From positions 74,472,002 through 74,536,001 of the forward strand of contig OX439039.1 in the NCBI GenBank assembly GCA_949317995.1: a DNA stretch of 64,000 nt, read 5' to 3'. A program made the position numbers and the translations under genes. Positions within the stretch are counted from its first letter, which is position 1. Every line of letters starts with the position of its first letter. Shown piece by piece: positions 1 through 11,145 of this stretch. This DNA comes from Acholoe squamosa (taxonomy: Eukaryota > Annelida > Polychaeta > Phyllodocida > Polynoidae). The notes below the pieces were generated by a model. That model made no database searches, was not told the DNA's origin, and worked only from the letters and a program-made list of their open reading frames with translations.

Positions 1-323
1 TTGATTTTACATTATCAGAGAAATACAGTAATTTATCCACACTCCCTCCTAAACCCTCACATAATAAAAATCAAATTTTGAAGTCTATTTCGTTTGTGTA
101 GGTATTCTCCCGGGTTTCTCCAAATATACGCAAATTCAACTTACATTTTTTCAAGATGATTATCACTATCATTCCTACACTGTAACAACTTACCAAATAT
201 TACATAAATAGCATGTGGATATCAAATCATTTATTGATGGTGAGTACTAGCGTGACTTATTGATAAAAATACACTTAGATATAGGAGATAACAACCTGAC
301 CACATGATTGATAAGTTCCTTAC

Positions 324-394
324 CTGAGGGGTTGATAGAAGATATAGATTTTTAAACTCTTCATCGGAGAGGTCAGCAAATTTGTTCAGCTCCA
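324..394 (-). CDS. Cysteine protease exon: end of I29 propeptide
   Basis: 71 nt, phase 1 in and phase 0 out. Acceptor TTATCAG/TGG and donor CTCAG/GTAAGG. It reads ELNKFADLSDEEFKNLY, the strongly conserved N-x-F-A-D-L-S-x-E-E-F block that closes the I29 domain just before the mature protease. No further exon is visible between 324 and the left edge, so the catalytic domain is off the window. Confidence 0.85.
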
Positions 395-3300
395 CTGATA
401 ACGATCAACATGTGACACTTAGAAACGCCCATCTATCGACAGGGTATATTGACAGGTTGATAAAACCGATCTAAGATAGGTAAGTCAAATATATAAAACC
501 ATATTGTGATGATTGAGAATGAAGAGGTAAAACGCGAGAATTTGCTGTATATATATACTCACTCTGCTTTCTTTCAATTAAAAATCATCATAAATATAAA
601 AAAATAAATAAAAAAAAGTGCTCGTAGACATTCTTAACAGTAGGAATAGACTATCACCTGAAGTGTTTAATGCTTATTCCTGAATTATTTTAATGTAGGA
701 GTGTCTAACATTGACCTACATGTATAAGGATGATCCTCACTATTGTGGCGTTCAACCAGTTTCACACTTTGGTGAAACATTTCATGTCTCTTGAGATACT
801 CCTCCGTAGACATGTAGCTTTTGCCATGCTAAAAAGATACAACAACTTTACAAGATACATTGTCATTCTATCAGTATCAGTGCCCTTGGGCATATCCTAA
901 GTGTTAGCGAGTATTTCTCTATCGAGCGGGGTGGGGTGTAAAAAATCGAACTCTTCTTGGGAAGAGGTGCAAAAAGTATTGCCTCTGTAGATAAAAATGA
1001 GTGGGATTCTTGCGCCTTTTGCTACTCTATAGGAAGTTTGTTCGTGCATCCACAAAAGAACCCGCCCCCCCCCAACTCCCTCTTTGTTATAATAGCTGCT
1101 GGTAATAACTACACCATTGGACATTATACGACATCTTGCCACTCTTAATAAACAAGAAGAGAATTGTGGCTCATTTCTATTTTATATGATATCTTGGCAA
1201 ATAACGCAGAGAATATATGACCCCCTAAAAACTAAGCCTCTCATTGGAGCCTGGTGATGAACATCACAAAAACATACCAAACTACCGGGGTATCTACCCC
1301 TTCTGTTCGATATAAGGGGATTATTACTGACTTCCTTATCACATGTGGGCAAATGGTAAGCCCTTTAACGGCTGCACAGTGCTTAGAATTAAAATAAATT
1401 CACTATGGCACCTTTTGGTTGTCATGATGTATGAATGTAGCCATGGTGAGTAACTCGCCAGGGTTGCATGCATGCATCATGCTGAGCCTAAAGGGTTATG
1501 GCACAATCAAAGGGTCGGCATGATGCTCCAATGCATGCAGTGTTGTCGAGTTAACTCACGAGGGTTGCATAACAAAGAGGAACATGAACCTTGAGTCATC
1601 ATGAAAGGGAGACAGAAAGTTAATGGCAACCTTTATACTATACTTGGATTTACAGCCACATAAAAGAACCTACCTTTTGGGCCCATTCATCAAAGTCAGG
1701 CTCTGTACGGTAAGTGAAAAGAAAGTACATTGTTACTTCGCACCAATATGCCTCATACATGAAGGATATCATATTCACTAGAGATCCTTTGACATTTGGA
1801 AAGGAATCAAGCCCGAGAGAATAAGTAGTCTTTTTTTCTTGAGAAAACATACTTTTTACACTATATATAAAAATGGGTTAGTAGATCGCTGGTTATATCT
1901 AGACAATTATTGACTACTTTAGCCTAGGGTACTCGTGGGGTACCAGATGAAGCAAAATTTTCAGGCTATGAAAGCTCGCTGGTTATATCTAGACAATTAT
2001 TGACTACTTTAGCCTAGGGTACTCGTGGGGTACCAGATGAAGCAAAATTTTCAGGCTATGAACCAGGTATGAAAATGCCAGCTAACTCGACCTGTTATTT
2101 AGAAATCATAGCAAAAATATTTTCATGAATATATTATCGAGTACCTACTTAATTGGCCTTACTGTTTCAGTATTGAAATCGGATTTAATCTATACTTTGG
2201 CAAATAGATTTTTTAATCTCTAAACTCATCATTCATTTTTTTTGTGTTTTTGGCCATCTTGGATCTCAATTCGGAGAGATCGGCAGCTCTCGCAGTGCTA
2301 TTTAAACGGGAATCCTGTTTCTGATTAAATATCTGGATCCTACCCCATGAGACCTTTAATTTGATAGGTCATATGTTAAGATCCAATGAGTAGTTCCAGA
2401 GAAACTCCCTTAAACTTAAACCTCTGACAGTATCTGCTGGAGGAGTGTAAACTTGTTTTTTGGTTGCTAAGTAAAGAACCGTTGCTAAGTGATGCACCGG
2501 TAAGTGATATGCTTCTAATGTGAGATAACATGGGGCAACATTAGGCCTACTGTGCCCTTGGTAGGCCTAACTATGGTTCCATAGTAGGGTCTAGGCCTAC
2601 TGCCCCCCCCCCCCACCTCCCCAGTGCCATAGTTCTATTGCCTCAAACTCTAGTGGCGAAGACACTAGTTGTCCTTTGAAAAAAAGAAACCTATGAATAA
2701 TGCAAGAAAACTAGAATGCATGGGGAAGCAGGGGTCAAGCAGGACATATATCTTTTAGACAAATGAGATAATTTTTTCAGTATCACAGTGTAGGCAGTGT
2801 TGACTTGAGGAATACGTGCACATGCCGATTAATTGCACAAAATATGTTCACTTGAGGACAGTTCAAATTATGCTAGATGGGATGGTATATGCCTACATAG
2901 ACGAGGAAGTTTTCCATACAATATTTAACCCACATCCGTATTCTGTATTAACCTGTAGGTCGGTAGCTTATTTCTACGATATGATTTGACTTCTAGCATT
3001 GGTCCAAAACTATGTATAAGTTTAGACTGAGCATCGTCTGAGTCACGGGTGGGCCGTTCTCTGACTGGAGAGGAACGGGAGGCATAGTAGGGCTACGAGA
3101 GTGGCTATGTATAAGTATGACGGCTAGCGTGCGACATCAGAAGGTCCACGTAGTCACATGGTACAGCTTATCTAGTCACGTGATCTAGCATTAATCTCGA
3201 TCCAGATATAAGTAAGGCCGTACAAACCATGATTACATACTCTAAACTATAATAGAACTAGAAACATTTAAAGGGCTAAGGATACTGTCCCTACGCCGTA

Positions 3301-6300
3301 GAACTACTTTTGCCAAAACTATTAGTTTATAAAAATTGGATCAAGGCTATTTGCTCTGACAGTGACGCTCGCGAGTCTGCACTACGAGGACCTTGTTAGA
3401 ATTACGATTTGCGAAGTATGATATGTCATTGTGTATTATAGGATGTCTAGTGAGGGTAGTGAGAGGTTAGAGAGTCACAGTTGTCACTAATGGGATGTCT
3501 AGTGTGTATATATTAGGCTTAAAAATATGTTCAAGTGACGCTATACATACCCTTTTTTTGGCCTACCCAGAACGTTTCCCTATGGCTCCTAATCATGGCA
3601 AAACATTTTTAAACGTTTTTTTTTTTTTTTTACGTTAAATAACTTTTTTTGTTGTTGTTTTTTTTTTTGTTGAGTGGGTAGCCTTTACTTTTTGTCCATT
3701 TTGATAGTGGCATGAGGGAAGAAAAGTGAATCACATGACACATTATCATATGGGGTATTTTTCAATTAGGACATGCATGATGAGGGTCAGTCATACAATG
3801 ATATAATGACGTCATGTGGCAGGGGGAAGGTGTCGTATGCGAAATCTGGTCCATGCGAAATCTGGTCGCCGAAGTTCAATTATTTCTGAAATCCCACTTT
3901 TGCCCAAATTCTATTTCTAAGGCGTAGGGACAGTATCATTAGGGTTATGTATTAATCAAATTCTATTAGATCTTGGAGGATGTTATCATGGTTCTGTTCC
4001 TTCATTTATAAAAATACTTTGCTTTGAGGCTATGATAGACTTATCACTCTTCAAGCAGATAACTGTACCTGTTAGTATTGGATTACAGCTTAATGAGTCT
4101 GTTTGGAGAATGACCAACCAGATTTCGCATGGACCAGATTTCGCATGCGACAAAGGGTCTAAGTCTCCTGTATAAAGCATTTATAAAGATTCGAAGGGGG
4201 AGGAGGGGGGCTAAAATTGGTCAACAACAAAAAAGAAGACAAAAAATATATAAAAAATCAGAGCCCCTGACCGTGTGTCAACAAGGAAGAGGTGTGTAAT
4301 TGTCAGTACATTGTTTATTAAGTTTCAGGATATGATTCTGACATGCCTCAGGAAATAGGCCTACACCAGTGGCAGTGCCTCGGGGGCAGTGCACTACCGC
4401 AGTACCGGTGTCGCATGCGTTTTCTGGTCCGTGAGAAATATGGTCGCTCATTCTCCAAACATATCCCTTACCCTATAATCCAATGCAAACAGATAGTTAT
4501 CTGCTTGAAGAGTGATACTTTTTTGATAGCCTCGAAACGAATCATTTTAACTTTTGAAAGTAAAGAACCATGATAACATCCTCCAAGGTCTAATAGAATT
4601 TGATTAATACCTAACCCTACCCAGCAAATCTGTGTCAACTTTTGTCATGCTGCGCCAGCCTCACCCCATGCGCTCTTAGGACTTGACGCGTGGGTGATCA
4701 CGGACCATGACCAGATATGACGCATGCGTGAACATCCCAGCCAAATTTGTGAAGTTGAGTCAACATGCGTGAACCTTCACCAACAATGACACATGATGAC
4801 ATCATGTGTCATCACACATTATCACACACACTGACACATGGGTCATGACACAGTATCACATATATTGACGCACAGACTAATTTATGGGTGGGGGATAGGC
4901 AGGGGGGGGGGTTGCAGGTGGTTGTGGATTTCTGATATTTCATAACTTTATTAACATCAATTCAGCTGTTCATATGCTGGTTCCCATTGAAGATATCTCT
5001 CCTCTGCATGTCATGTGTTGCCCACTTTGCTTGAAAATGGATAGATATTCTGTCAGCTGTGTGAGTTGAATTTTCCTTATATCAGTCTTGAGAATGCCTG
5101 CTGAAATGATAAGAAATGGTCATAAACAAACAGCAGCAATCTAATTTTCACCACCCACTCACATCCAAACTGATAAACAATGACCACTCCCATATGGCAG
5201 CCTGAATCCCCCAGAATTTCCCTGAGCCTTGCTCACATAGAAAGTTCTACATTAATTTGGGGTGTTGAGACAAATAGCTGAATTCAGCAACAAGATAGAT
5301 GTTCAGGGATTGTAGATAATATCAATGTGTTACTGTATAAATGCTTATCACATAGGATTTCAAGTCAAATCAATCTAGAACTGTGTGACCACCTACCACA
5401 AGATCTGTTCTCCATGGCTGCCTCTGCCTGACTGTTTTGAAAGCAGGAGGAGAACAAAGGAATGGGAGGGAAATTTGAAATGGACCAATCAAAACACAGA
5501 ATAGAACATAATGTGTCATTGTGCGTGAAGTTATGTCATGGTGGGTGAGAGTTGGCGAATCTTGACGCATGCTCACATCTCCTCACACAGTCTGTCATGC
5601 TAATGTTGGACAAAGTATCTGCCCCTATTATCACTCAATACAGAGTTATTTAACCAGCCTATGAAGAGATCCTATATATTTGCTCTAATCAGCTGTGACC
5701 TAGCTGATCAGTAGACATTAAACCTTCATATCCCATCAAACCAGGACAAACAGATACTTAGATATCATGTAAAACATATGCAATTCCAATTCAGTGCTAT
5801 GTCCCATAGACAAAACAAATGAGCTATTATGTCTAATGTATGTACTAAATCACATATACTTGGCTATCATTATGTTCCTGATTCATATGTATTTCATGCC
5901 ATGTAAAAAAGAAACTTGCTCTGTGAAACATAAATTCTCATATTGACATTTACTCAATAGGCCCACTCTGCAAAGTACAAGCCATGAGAATCCATACAGT
6001 TTCCATAGTCTCTTATTGTTGAAGGCTTGGTGAAGAAATGTCATGCTAGGTGAGAGTTGACAAGTATTGACACATATTGACATGTGATCACCCTGGTCCC
6101 CTCACATCTTTATTGAAGTAAGTGAAGACATGTGAAGCTGCCTGAGAGTTGACAAGTATTGACGAATAAAGGAATCCCACGTGACGTCACACCGCGTCAC
6201 GGCGGCCATATTGGAAATACAGGGACTCCCCCCCCACCCACAGGAAAGCACTGTTTACTGTAGCAGGGCTGTCAAGTCTCACGCCCTGGGCGTGAGACTC

Positions 6301-9300
6301 ACGCATTTTGACACTTTCTCACGTTCTCACGCATAGACAATCATTCTCACGCATTCCTGGCATTTTGAGCTTTCCAAAACTGAAAGAATTTTTCAAATAT
6401 TCCAACTAGAAGCAAAGTTAGGGAGTGGTCATTATTTATCAACAGGGGGGGGGGTGGTGGGTTTGAGGGGGGGGCGTAAAATTTTCAGACCCCTCCCGAG
6501 GGGGGGCTAAAAAAATTTTGACCCCTCTTGAGGGGGGGGCTAAAAAAATTCACCCTCTTTTTAGCAAAAAAGCCCGCGCGCTTCTATAGATCAAAGAGGG
6601 GCGCGAAAAACTCTCCGCGCCTCCGGCGCGGGGGGGGCGCAAAAAATTTTGACTGCCGTCGAGGGGGGGGCGTAAAAAATTTTCGCGCGTCCGCGCGAAA
6701 ACCCACCACCCCCCCCTGTTGATAAATAATGACCACTCCCTTATGAGTAGTTGGATCGGCGCCATGTTGGAAATACCAAACGTAAACAATGCCACCCCCC
6801 TCACTGCACTGCAGTTAAGCAGCCTGAAATGGCTCAACATTTTTGCAAATAACTTCTGAACAAAATGTCTCCCATACTATCCAGGGGTATGCTAAGAAAG
6901 CCCAGACATTGGGGAATCTGCGGATATCCAAACATCTGATTTCTGATGAGTATGATGGATGTAGGAATAGTTTTTCTCAGGTTTTCCATTTTTCGGAAAT
7001 GCCTGTCACTGTCACTAGTGTCAGTGCATGGGTAAATGAGAAAGTTAATTTCCCTTGGCCACATTCTTAGCCCCATAACTTAGGGAGTGATCATTTTTCA
7101 ACAACAGGGGGGGGGGCCGGTGGGTTTGAGGGGGTCAGAATTTTTTCAACCCCTTGACAGGGGGGGGCAGAATTTTTTCAATACCTCTGATGGGGGGGGG
7201 GTCAAAATAATTTCACCTGTTTTCAGTGGAAAACCCCGCGCGTTTCTATAGGCTAAAAGGGGACGTCCGCGCGCGATTTTTGTCCATTATGGGGGGGGGT
7301 CGAAAAAATTTTACCCCCTCAAGAGGGGGGGTCGAAATTTTTTTCGCGCATCCGCGCGCAAACCCACCAGCCCCCCCCCCCCCCCGTTGTTAAAAAATGA
7401 TCACTCCCTTAGAACAAAACTTCCACCAGGCTATTCCATGATATGACAGGAAAAATATTGGGGGATCCATGTAATGAATTTTTGAAGGTCCTGGATGATT
7501 AAGGAATCAATTCTTTTAGGATTGTCATTTTCGGAAATAGTTGTCAGTGCATGGGCAAATCAGAGAGTAAGAAAGGGGCTGTATTTTCCCTGATCACATT
7601 CTTCTTGACCCCACAATTTTAGAATAAAACTTCCCCACATTATTTGATGGTATCAGTAAGGGTGTGATCATCTTTTAACAATGGGTGAATAGTGAAGAAA
7701 CAGGAGGCTCAAACTAATCAGAGTTCATCTTTACATTTATGTCAAGGTGTTTGGGTTGATACTTAATCAATATTTCATCAATAAGATTGAAATTAAACCC
7801 TTATTTACCCATCGTCTTCACGAAATCCTGACCGCCGCCATTTTGAATGTTTACGTTTCAAAAATGCTGCGCATGCGCGATAGACCTATGACGTCATCGT
7901 GCGGATTTGGCGCCGGTTATTCAACGCAGGGGTGCAATATGCGGTCTCAGTGCATTGTCAATGGAACTACGATATTCACCTTGACATAATAATTGATACC
8001 AATGTCACGGGTAACCCTTGTACTACACAGACAGGCACCTCTCTGAACAACATGACAATTGCAAGTCACACAACTATGCTAACAGGTCCTGCTGTGAGCA
8101 ATAGTGGAATAGCTGATCACACACCCAGTGACTCATGTATTGATGTCTGTGTTTTTGATACATGTATACCATGTAGATTAAGCCACAGCATAGGAATAGG
8201 GTTTTACAGTGACTTGTTTAAATCTGGCTAATTCATTTCTAATCTGGCTAATGAAAACTGATGCAAATTCGCCAGACTGGCTAACCCAAATTATGTGCTA
8301 GCGCTAGCCTAGATAAGAACCAATCTGCAACCAATATTAATCATACATTATAGCTAATAAAAGAGAGCTATCCCTGCACAGCCCCTCTCATATTGGCACA
8401 GTTTTATAGGTTGATTGATTGATTGATTTGTGTTTTACAGCACTTTAGCGGCACTAAGTGGCTATCCCGTGCTTCACAAGTTGATAATCTAACAGAGGAA
8501 TGTGTCAGTGCCTGCGCATATGTGCACCACACACATCCTGAGGGGAGAGGAAAGAGGAGATATAGACCCTTTTAAGTGGGCTAGGGAAGCCCACAGTTTT
8601 ATAGGGCAAGATCCAAGACCTTGTAGGCATAGCAGCCCCTTCATTCACATACCTACCTAATTTCCTGAGGAAATTTTGAAAGTTTTGATATCCAAATATG
8701 CATTCTGGTGACTTCTGGAAATCACCTCATAACTTAGTCACACATCAGAGCCCCTAATGACACTACGTTTTAGGGTCTCAGTGATCCCTCAGGACCCTCT
8801 AAAATCTCTGATTTGCCCATGCACTGACAACTATTTCCGAAAATGACAATCCTAAAAGAATTGATTCCTTAATCATCCAGGACCTTCAAAAATTCATTAC
8901 ATGGATCCCCCAATATTTTTCCTGTCATATCATGGAATAGCCTGGTGGAAGTTTTGTTCTAAGGGAGTGATCATTTTTTAACAACAGGGGGGGGGGGCTG
9001 GTGGGTTTGCGCGCGGATGCGCGAAAAAAATTTCGACCCCCCCTCTTGAGGGGGTAAAATTTTTTCGACCCCCCCCCATAATGGACAAAAATCGCGCGCG
9101 GACGTCCCCTTTTAGCCTATAGAAACGCGCGGGGTTTTCCACTGAAAACAGGTGAAATTATTTTGACCCCCCCCATCAGAGGTATTGAAAAAATTCTGCC
9201 CCCCCCTGTCAAGGGGTTGAAAAAATTCTGACCCCCTCAAACCCACCGCCCCCCCCCTGTTGTTGAAAAATGATCACTCCCTAAGATATGGGGCTAAGAA

Positions 9301-10666
9301 TGTGGCCAAGGGAAATTAACTTTCTCATTTACCCATGCACTGACACTAGTGACAGTGACAGGCATTTCCGAAAAATGGAAAACCTGAGAAAAACTATTCC
9401 TACATCCATCATACTCATCAGAAATCAGATGTTTGGATATCCGCAGATTCCCCAATGTCTGGGCTTTCTAAGCATACCCCTGGATAGTATGGGAGACATT
9501 TTGTTCAGAAGTTATTTGCAAAAATGTTGAGCCATTTCAGGCTGCTTAACTGCAGTGCAGTGAGGGGCAGTGGCATTGTTTACGTTTGGTATTTCCAACA
9601 TGGCCGCCGGCGCTATATAGGTCACGCGGTGGGCACGGTCTATGCTCACTCAGTTCCCATCACATCCTTATGGAAATGAGTGAAGACATGTGAGGTTTGG
9701 TGAGAGTTGACAAGTATTGACACATGTTGACATTTGCTCACCCAGTTCCCCTCACATCTTTATGGAAATGAGTGAAGACATGTGAAGCGGTGTGAGAGTT
9801 GACAAGTATTGACACATGTTGACGCATGCTCTCTCAGGTCTTACTGAAGTAAGTGAAGGTTTGTCAAGTTGAGTGAGAGTTGACGTTGTATCACACAAAA
9901 TGACATTATTCGTTATCACTAAATGTACTCACACATTCCTCACCCAGCATGACTCATGTTCACTAGGATTTGCTGGGTAATGATACTGTCCCTACGCCTT
10001 AGAAGCCCTTAGAATTATAATTTGGACAAAGTGGGATTTTAGAAAAATTGAAACTTTGGCGACTAGATTTTGCATGGACCAGATTTAGCATACAACACTG
10101 GTGGTAGTGCAGTGGTACTCAGGCCTAGTGCCAGTCTCGCCCGGTCGGGATTCTAGGGAATACCTCTCTCGTGTATGGCACTATGTCTATGGGGATGATG
10201 GTACCCATTTTCCGGGGAAGATTACTACGCGAGGAACCTGCCTACAAATAAGCACTACAGCAACCAGCGAAAAAAATTTCTTTTACCCACAAAGGGGCTG
10301 TGTACAAATGACGTCATGCAGGAGGGGGGGAGGGGGGGTCAGGCCCGGCATGACGGAATTAATTTTCCATATACCTTCAGCATTGCAAAATTGGCAAAAA
10401 ACATGACAAGGGGGGGAGGGGGGGTCCAAAATGGTCCAAAAAAGCATGACGTCATTTGTACACAGCCCCAAACGCTAGGTGCCAGAGACGACTCACGCTA
10501 GTGGTCGAGCTGGGGCCAGATTGACCCAGGGCCAGGGAGGCCGGAGTGGTACCCCGGCGTAGCAGAGCGCTAATTCCAACTTCAAGTTTAACTCACCTAA
10601 CCGTAGTGTTTCCCCCAAACAACCCATAGCCACAAGCAGTACGACACTAACTCTGAGCAGCAACAT
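324..10666 (-). CDS. Papain-family (C1A) cysteine protease gene, N-terminal part, spliced
   Basis: Gene-level entry, minus strand, partial. Four exons are supported: 10666-10597 (signal peptide), 1829-1674, 828-720 and 394-324. The last three join in matching phases (0, 1) and read through an inhibitor I29 propeptide. That domain normally folds over and blocks the active site of cathepsin-like proteases until it is cleaved off in the lysosome or outside the cell. The catalytic Cys/His/Asn domain is not present and should lie left of position 1. The signal-peptide exon ends in phase 1 but the 1829 exon begins in phase 0, so at least one further exon is missing between them, or exon 10666-10597 belongs to another gene. 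Membership in the C1A family is strong; the cathepsin subtype is not identifiable. Confidence 0.75.
720..828 (-). CDS. Cysteine protease exon: central I29 propeptide
   Basis: 109 nt, phase 0 in and phase 1 out. Acceptor TTTTTAG/CATGGC and donor ACAT/GTAGGT. The translation runs HGKSYMSTEEYLKRHEMF and then QSVKLVERHN, matching the helical E-x-x-x-R-x-x-x-F-x-x-x-x-x-x-I-x-x-H-N pattern (an ERFNIN-like motif) that defines the I29 propeptide of papain-family enzymes. Too short to show in a simple ORF scan. Confidence 0.8.
829..1673. other. Protease intron with foldback repeats
   Basis: Intron between two protease exons. It contains two tandem copies (about 1406-1600) of the dispersed GCATGATGCA/TGCATCATGC foldback repeat described elsewhere, including CTGGCGAG-like inner arms and the AAAGGGTTA boundary. 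Nothing else recognisable. Confidence 0.6.
1674..1829 (-). CDS. Cysteine protease exon: start of I29 propeptide
   Basis: 156 nt, 52 codons, phase 0 at both ends. Donor AAAAG/GTAGGT; the acceptor is AAAAAAAG with a modest pyrimidine tract. The reading frame ends with FDEWAQK, which continues into HGKSY of the next exon and forms the F-x-x-W-x-x-x-H-G-K-x-Y opening of an inhibitor I29 domain. The N-terminal two thirds of the exon (around YEAYWCEVTMYFLFTY) lies before the I29 core and suggests a longer pro-region than in a simple cathepsin L. Confidence 0.7.
1886..2062. repeat. 90-bp tandem duplication
   Basis: A 90-bp segment starting TCGCTGGTTATATCTAGAC is present twice in direct tandem (1886-1975 and 1976-2062) with almost no difference between the copies, which suggests a recent duplication. 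It lies in the intron just upstream, in minus-strand terms, of the 1829-1674 protease exon. Confidence 0.85.
2063..3565. other. Intronic or intergenic DNA, no gene seen
   Basis: No coding exon with convincing splice sites on either strand. It contains a poly-C run near 2603 and a fragment near 3285 with GATACTGTCCCTACGCC, the conserved core of the palindromic MITE family found intact at 3831-4152. Confidence 0.5.
3566..3678. mobile_element. Short CCCAG/ACGTT-rich MITE
   Basis: 113 bp bounded by TA-CCCAG on the left and GTGGG-TA on the right, with internal AACGTTTCC and TTAAACGTTT motifs. The TA flanks match a 2-bp TA target duplication, as in Tc1/mariner-type elements. Related copies are at 27222, 28111, 32605 and 45034. 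No coding capacity, so non-autonomous. Confidence 0.65.
3831..4152. mobile_element. Palindromic MITE, intact copy (GGGACAGTATCA core)
   Basis: 322 bp with inverted ends TGTCGTATGCGAAATCTGG and its near-perfect complement ending at 4152. Flanks AAGG and AAGG suggest a 4-bp target duplication. The internal core GTAGGGACAGTATCATTAGG is the reference for the interrupted second copy at 4409-10097. No ORF; superfamily not assigned. Confidence 0.75.
6421..6740. mobile_element. G/C-rich TWA MITE copy 1 (PIF/Harbinger-like)
   Basis: 320 bp. Terminal inverted repeat GGGAGTGGTCATTATTTATC, with the complement at 6740. Three-base TTA flanks on both sides (6418-6420, 6741-6743). The G-rich left half and C-rich right half contain a series of short GAGGGGGG/CCCCTC hairpins and CGCGCG segments around a CTATAG core. 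A TWA duplication plus ends starting GGG fits Tourist/PIF-Harbinger MITEs. Confidence 0.75.
7083..7408. mobile_element. G/C-rich TWA MITE copy 2
   Basis: 326 bp with ends GGGAGTGATCATTTTTCAAC and AAAATGATCACTCCC, and TTA on both sides. Lies in the left arm of the large inverted repeat. Subfamily with TCAACAACAG-type subterminal sequence, distinct from copy 1. Confidence 0.75.
8963..9281. mobile_element. G/C-rich TWA MITE copy 3
   Basis: 319 bp with TAA on both sides (8960-8962, 9282-9284). It is the mirror image of copy 2 in the right arm of the large inverted repeat and was presumably duplicated with the arm rather than inserted independently. Confidence 0.75.
10104..10290 (+). repeat. Possible tRNA-derived SINE head
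   Basis: TAGTGCAGTGG at about 10107 fits an RNA polymerase III A box, and GGTCGGGATTC some 35 bases later is close to a B box. The following sequence ends in an A-rich segment before the MITE at 10294. No second copy was found in the window, so this is only a candidate. Confidence 0.3.
10294..10469. mobile_element. 176-bp MITE, GGGGCTGTGTAC ends
   Basis: Inverted ends GGGGCTGTGTACAAATGACG and its complement, flanked by AAA on both sides. The internal sequence (ATGTTTTTTGCCAATTTTGC in inverse orientation) recurs in the element at 37647-37813, so the two form one family. Confidence 0.7.
10597..10666 (-). CDS. Putative first coding exon with signal peptide
   Basis: An ATG at 10666 opens 23 codons beginning MLLLRVSVVLLVAMGCLG, a typical secretory signal peptide with a basic residue, a hydrophobic core and a small-residue cleavage region. 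It ends at a consensus donor, TTAG/GTGAGT, in phase 1. An in-frame upstream ATG exists, but the internal Met gives the better signal. Minus-strand position upstream of the protease exons fits a lysosomal or secreted enzyme. The link to the exons near 1.8 kb is inferred and crosses about 8.8 kb of transposon-rich sequence. Confidence 0.55.
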
Positions 10667-10835
10667 CTTGGAACAATGATGATTCCGCGTTAATGGGCAG
10701 TGAATCACAAGACTTGATGCTAGTGTAATACTTCAACAAAACTTCCGCGGGAATCAAAACAAAACCAAACAAAACTGATCCCGTTTTTACGACCAAACTC
10801 TGATCACATGATCTTACGATCGGTCATGTGCCCGG

Positions 10836-11145
10836 GGGGGCACTCCTGGAATTATGGCAACCATGTGCATACAAAGACTAAAGGGAAAGGGGGGGGGGTG
10901 CTTTTTTTGCAAATATCCTATGAACGGATCCGGCAGGATCCTCTATAACTTAGTATAAGGGGCCTAAATTTGGACATTTAGGGGTCAAAGGGGTATCAAT
11001 TTCAAGGTGGAATTCTCTAGAAAAATCTTTAATTTAAAAATTGCAGTAAAAGGAGTTGAGGATCCCAATTTTAGAGTGAGGTGTAAGTTCCCGGGTGTAA
11101 GTTGGGGGTACCGGGGTTAGGTCGAGAGCCCCCACCCCACGGTAA
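10836..11145. mobile_element. Truncated relative of the CCCGGGGGG 8-bp-duplication element
   Basis: Begins CCCGGGGGGGCACTCC and carries ATGGCAACCATGTGCATAC, matching the left end of the element at 62720. The complementary right end is absent. The sequence runs into a stretch (about 11118-11145) that also occurs at 20077-20103. Confidence 0.5.

Larger units (their letters stand above)
6757..9611. repeat. 0.8 kb inverted repeat with 1.24 kb spacer
   Basis: Left arm about 6757-7566 and right arm about 8804-9611 are reverse complements at very high identity. Each holds one G/C-rich TWA MITE at the equivalent place. Both outer arm ends show GGCCAT-TTGGAAATACC-like sequence. Identical short frames on opposite strands are by-products of the symmetry and are not genes. 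The structure interrupts the 92-bp tandem repeats of the surrounding element, so it is probably a separate nested insertion. Confidence 0.8.
4620..9977. mobile_element. 5.36 kb terminal-inverted-repeat element, non-autonomous
   Basis: Ends are CCCAGCAAATC at 4620 and GATTTGCTGGG at 9977, flanked by TA on both sides (4618-4619, 9978-9979). The intact sister MITE gives the empty site with one TA, so the target duplication is TA, as for IS630/Tc1/mariner-type transposition. Subterminal regions are full of TGACACATG and GAGAGTTGACAAG repeats, including a 92-bp tandem unit (9669, 9761). No transposase frame is visible. It carries a second structure, a 0.8 kb inverted repeat with nested MITEs. Confidence 0.7.
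4409..10097. mobile_element. Second copy of the palindromic MITE, split by a 5.36 kb element
   Basis: The left part (4409-4619) begins TGTCGCATGCG. The right part (9978-10097) ends with a complementary arm at 10097. Removing the 5.36 kb insert and one TA leaves about 329 bp, which aligns in inverse orientation with the intact copy at 3831-4152, including the GGGACAGTATCATTA core. The copy is older than the insertion it carries. Confidence 0.75.

Noticed and set aside
7747-8231. 80- and 110-codon plus-strand frames in the spacer of the inverted repeat
   Set aside because: Considered as transposase or host-gene remnants, but no recognisable motif, domain or splice context.
6834-9530. Identical 80-residue frames on opposite strands (6834-7076 and 9288-9530)
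   Set aside because: They lie in the two arms of an inverted repeat, show no domain and overlap MITE-rich non-coding sequence.
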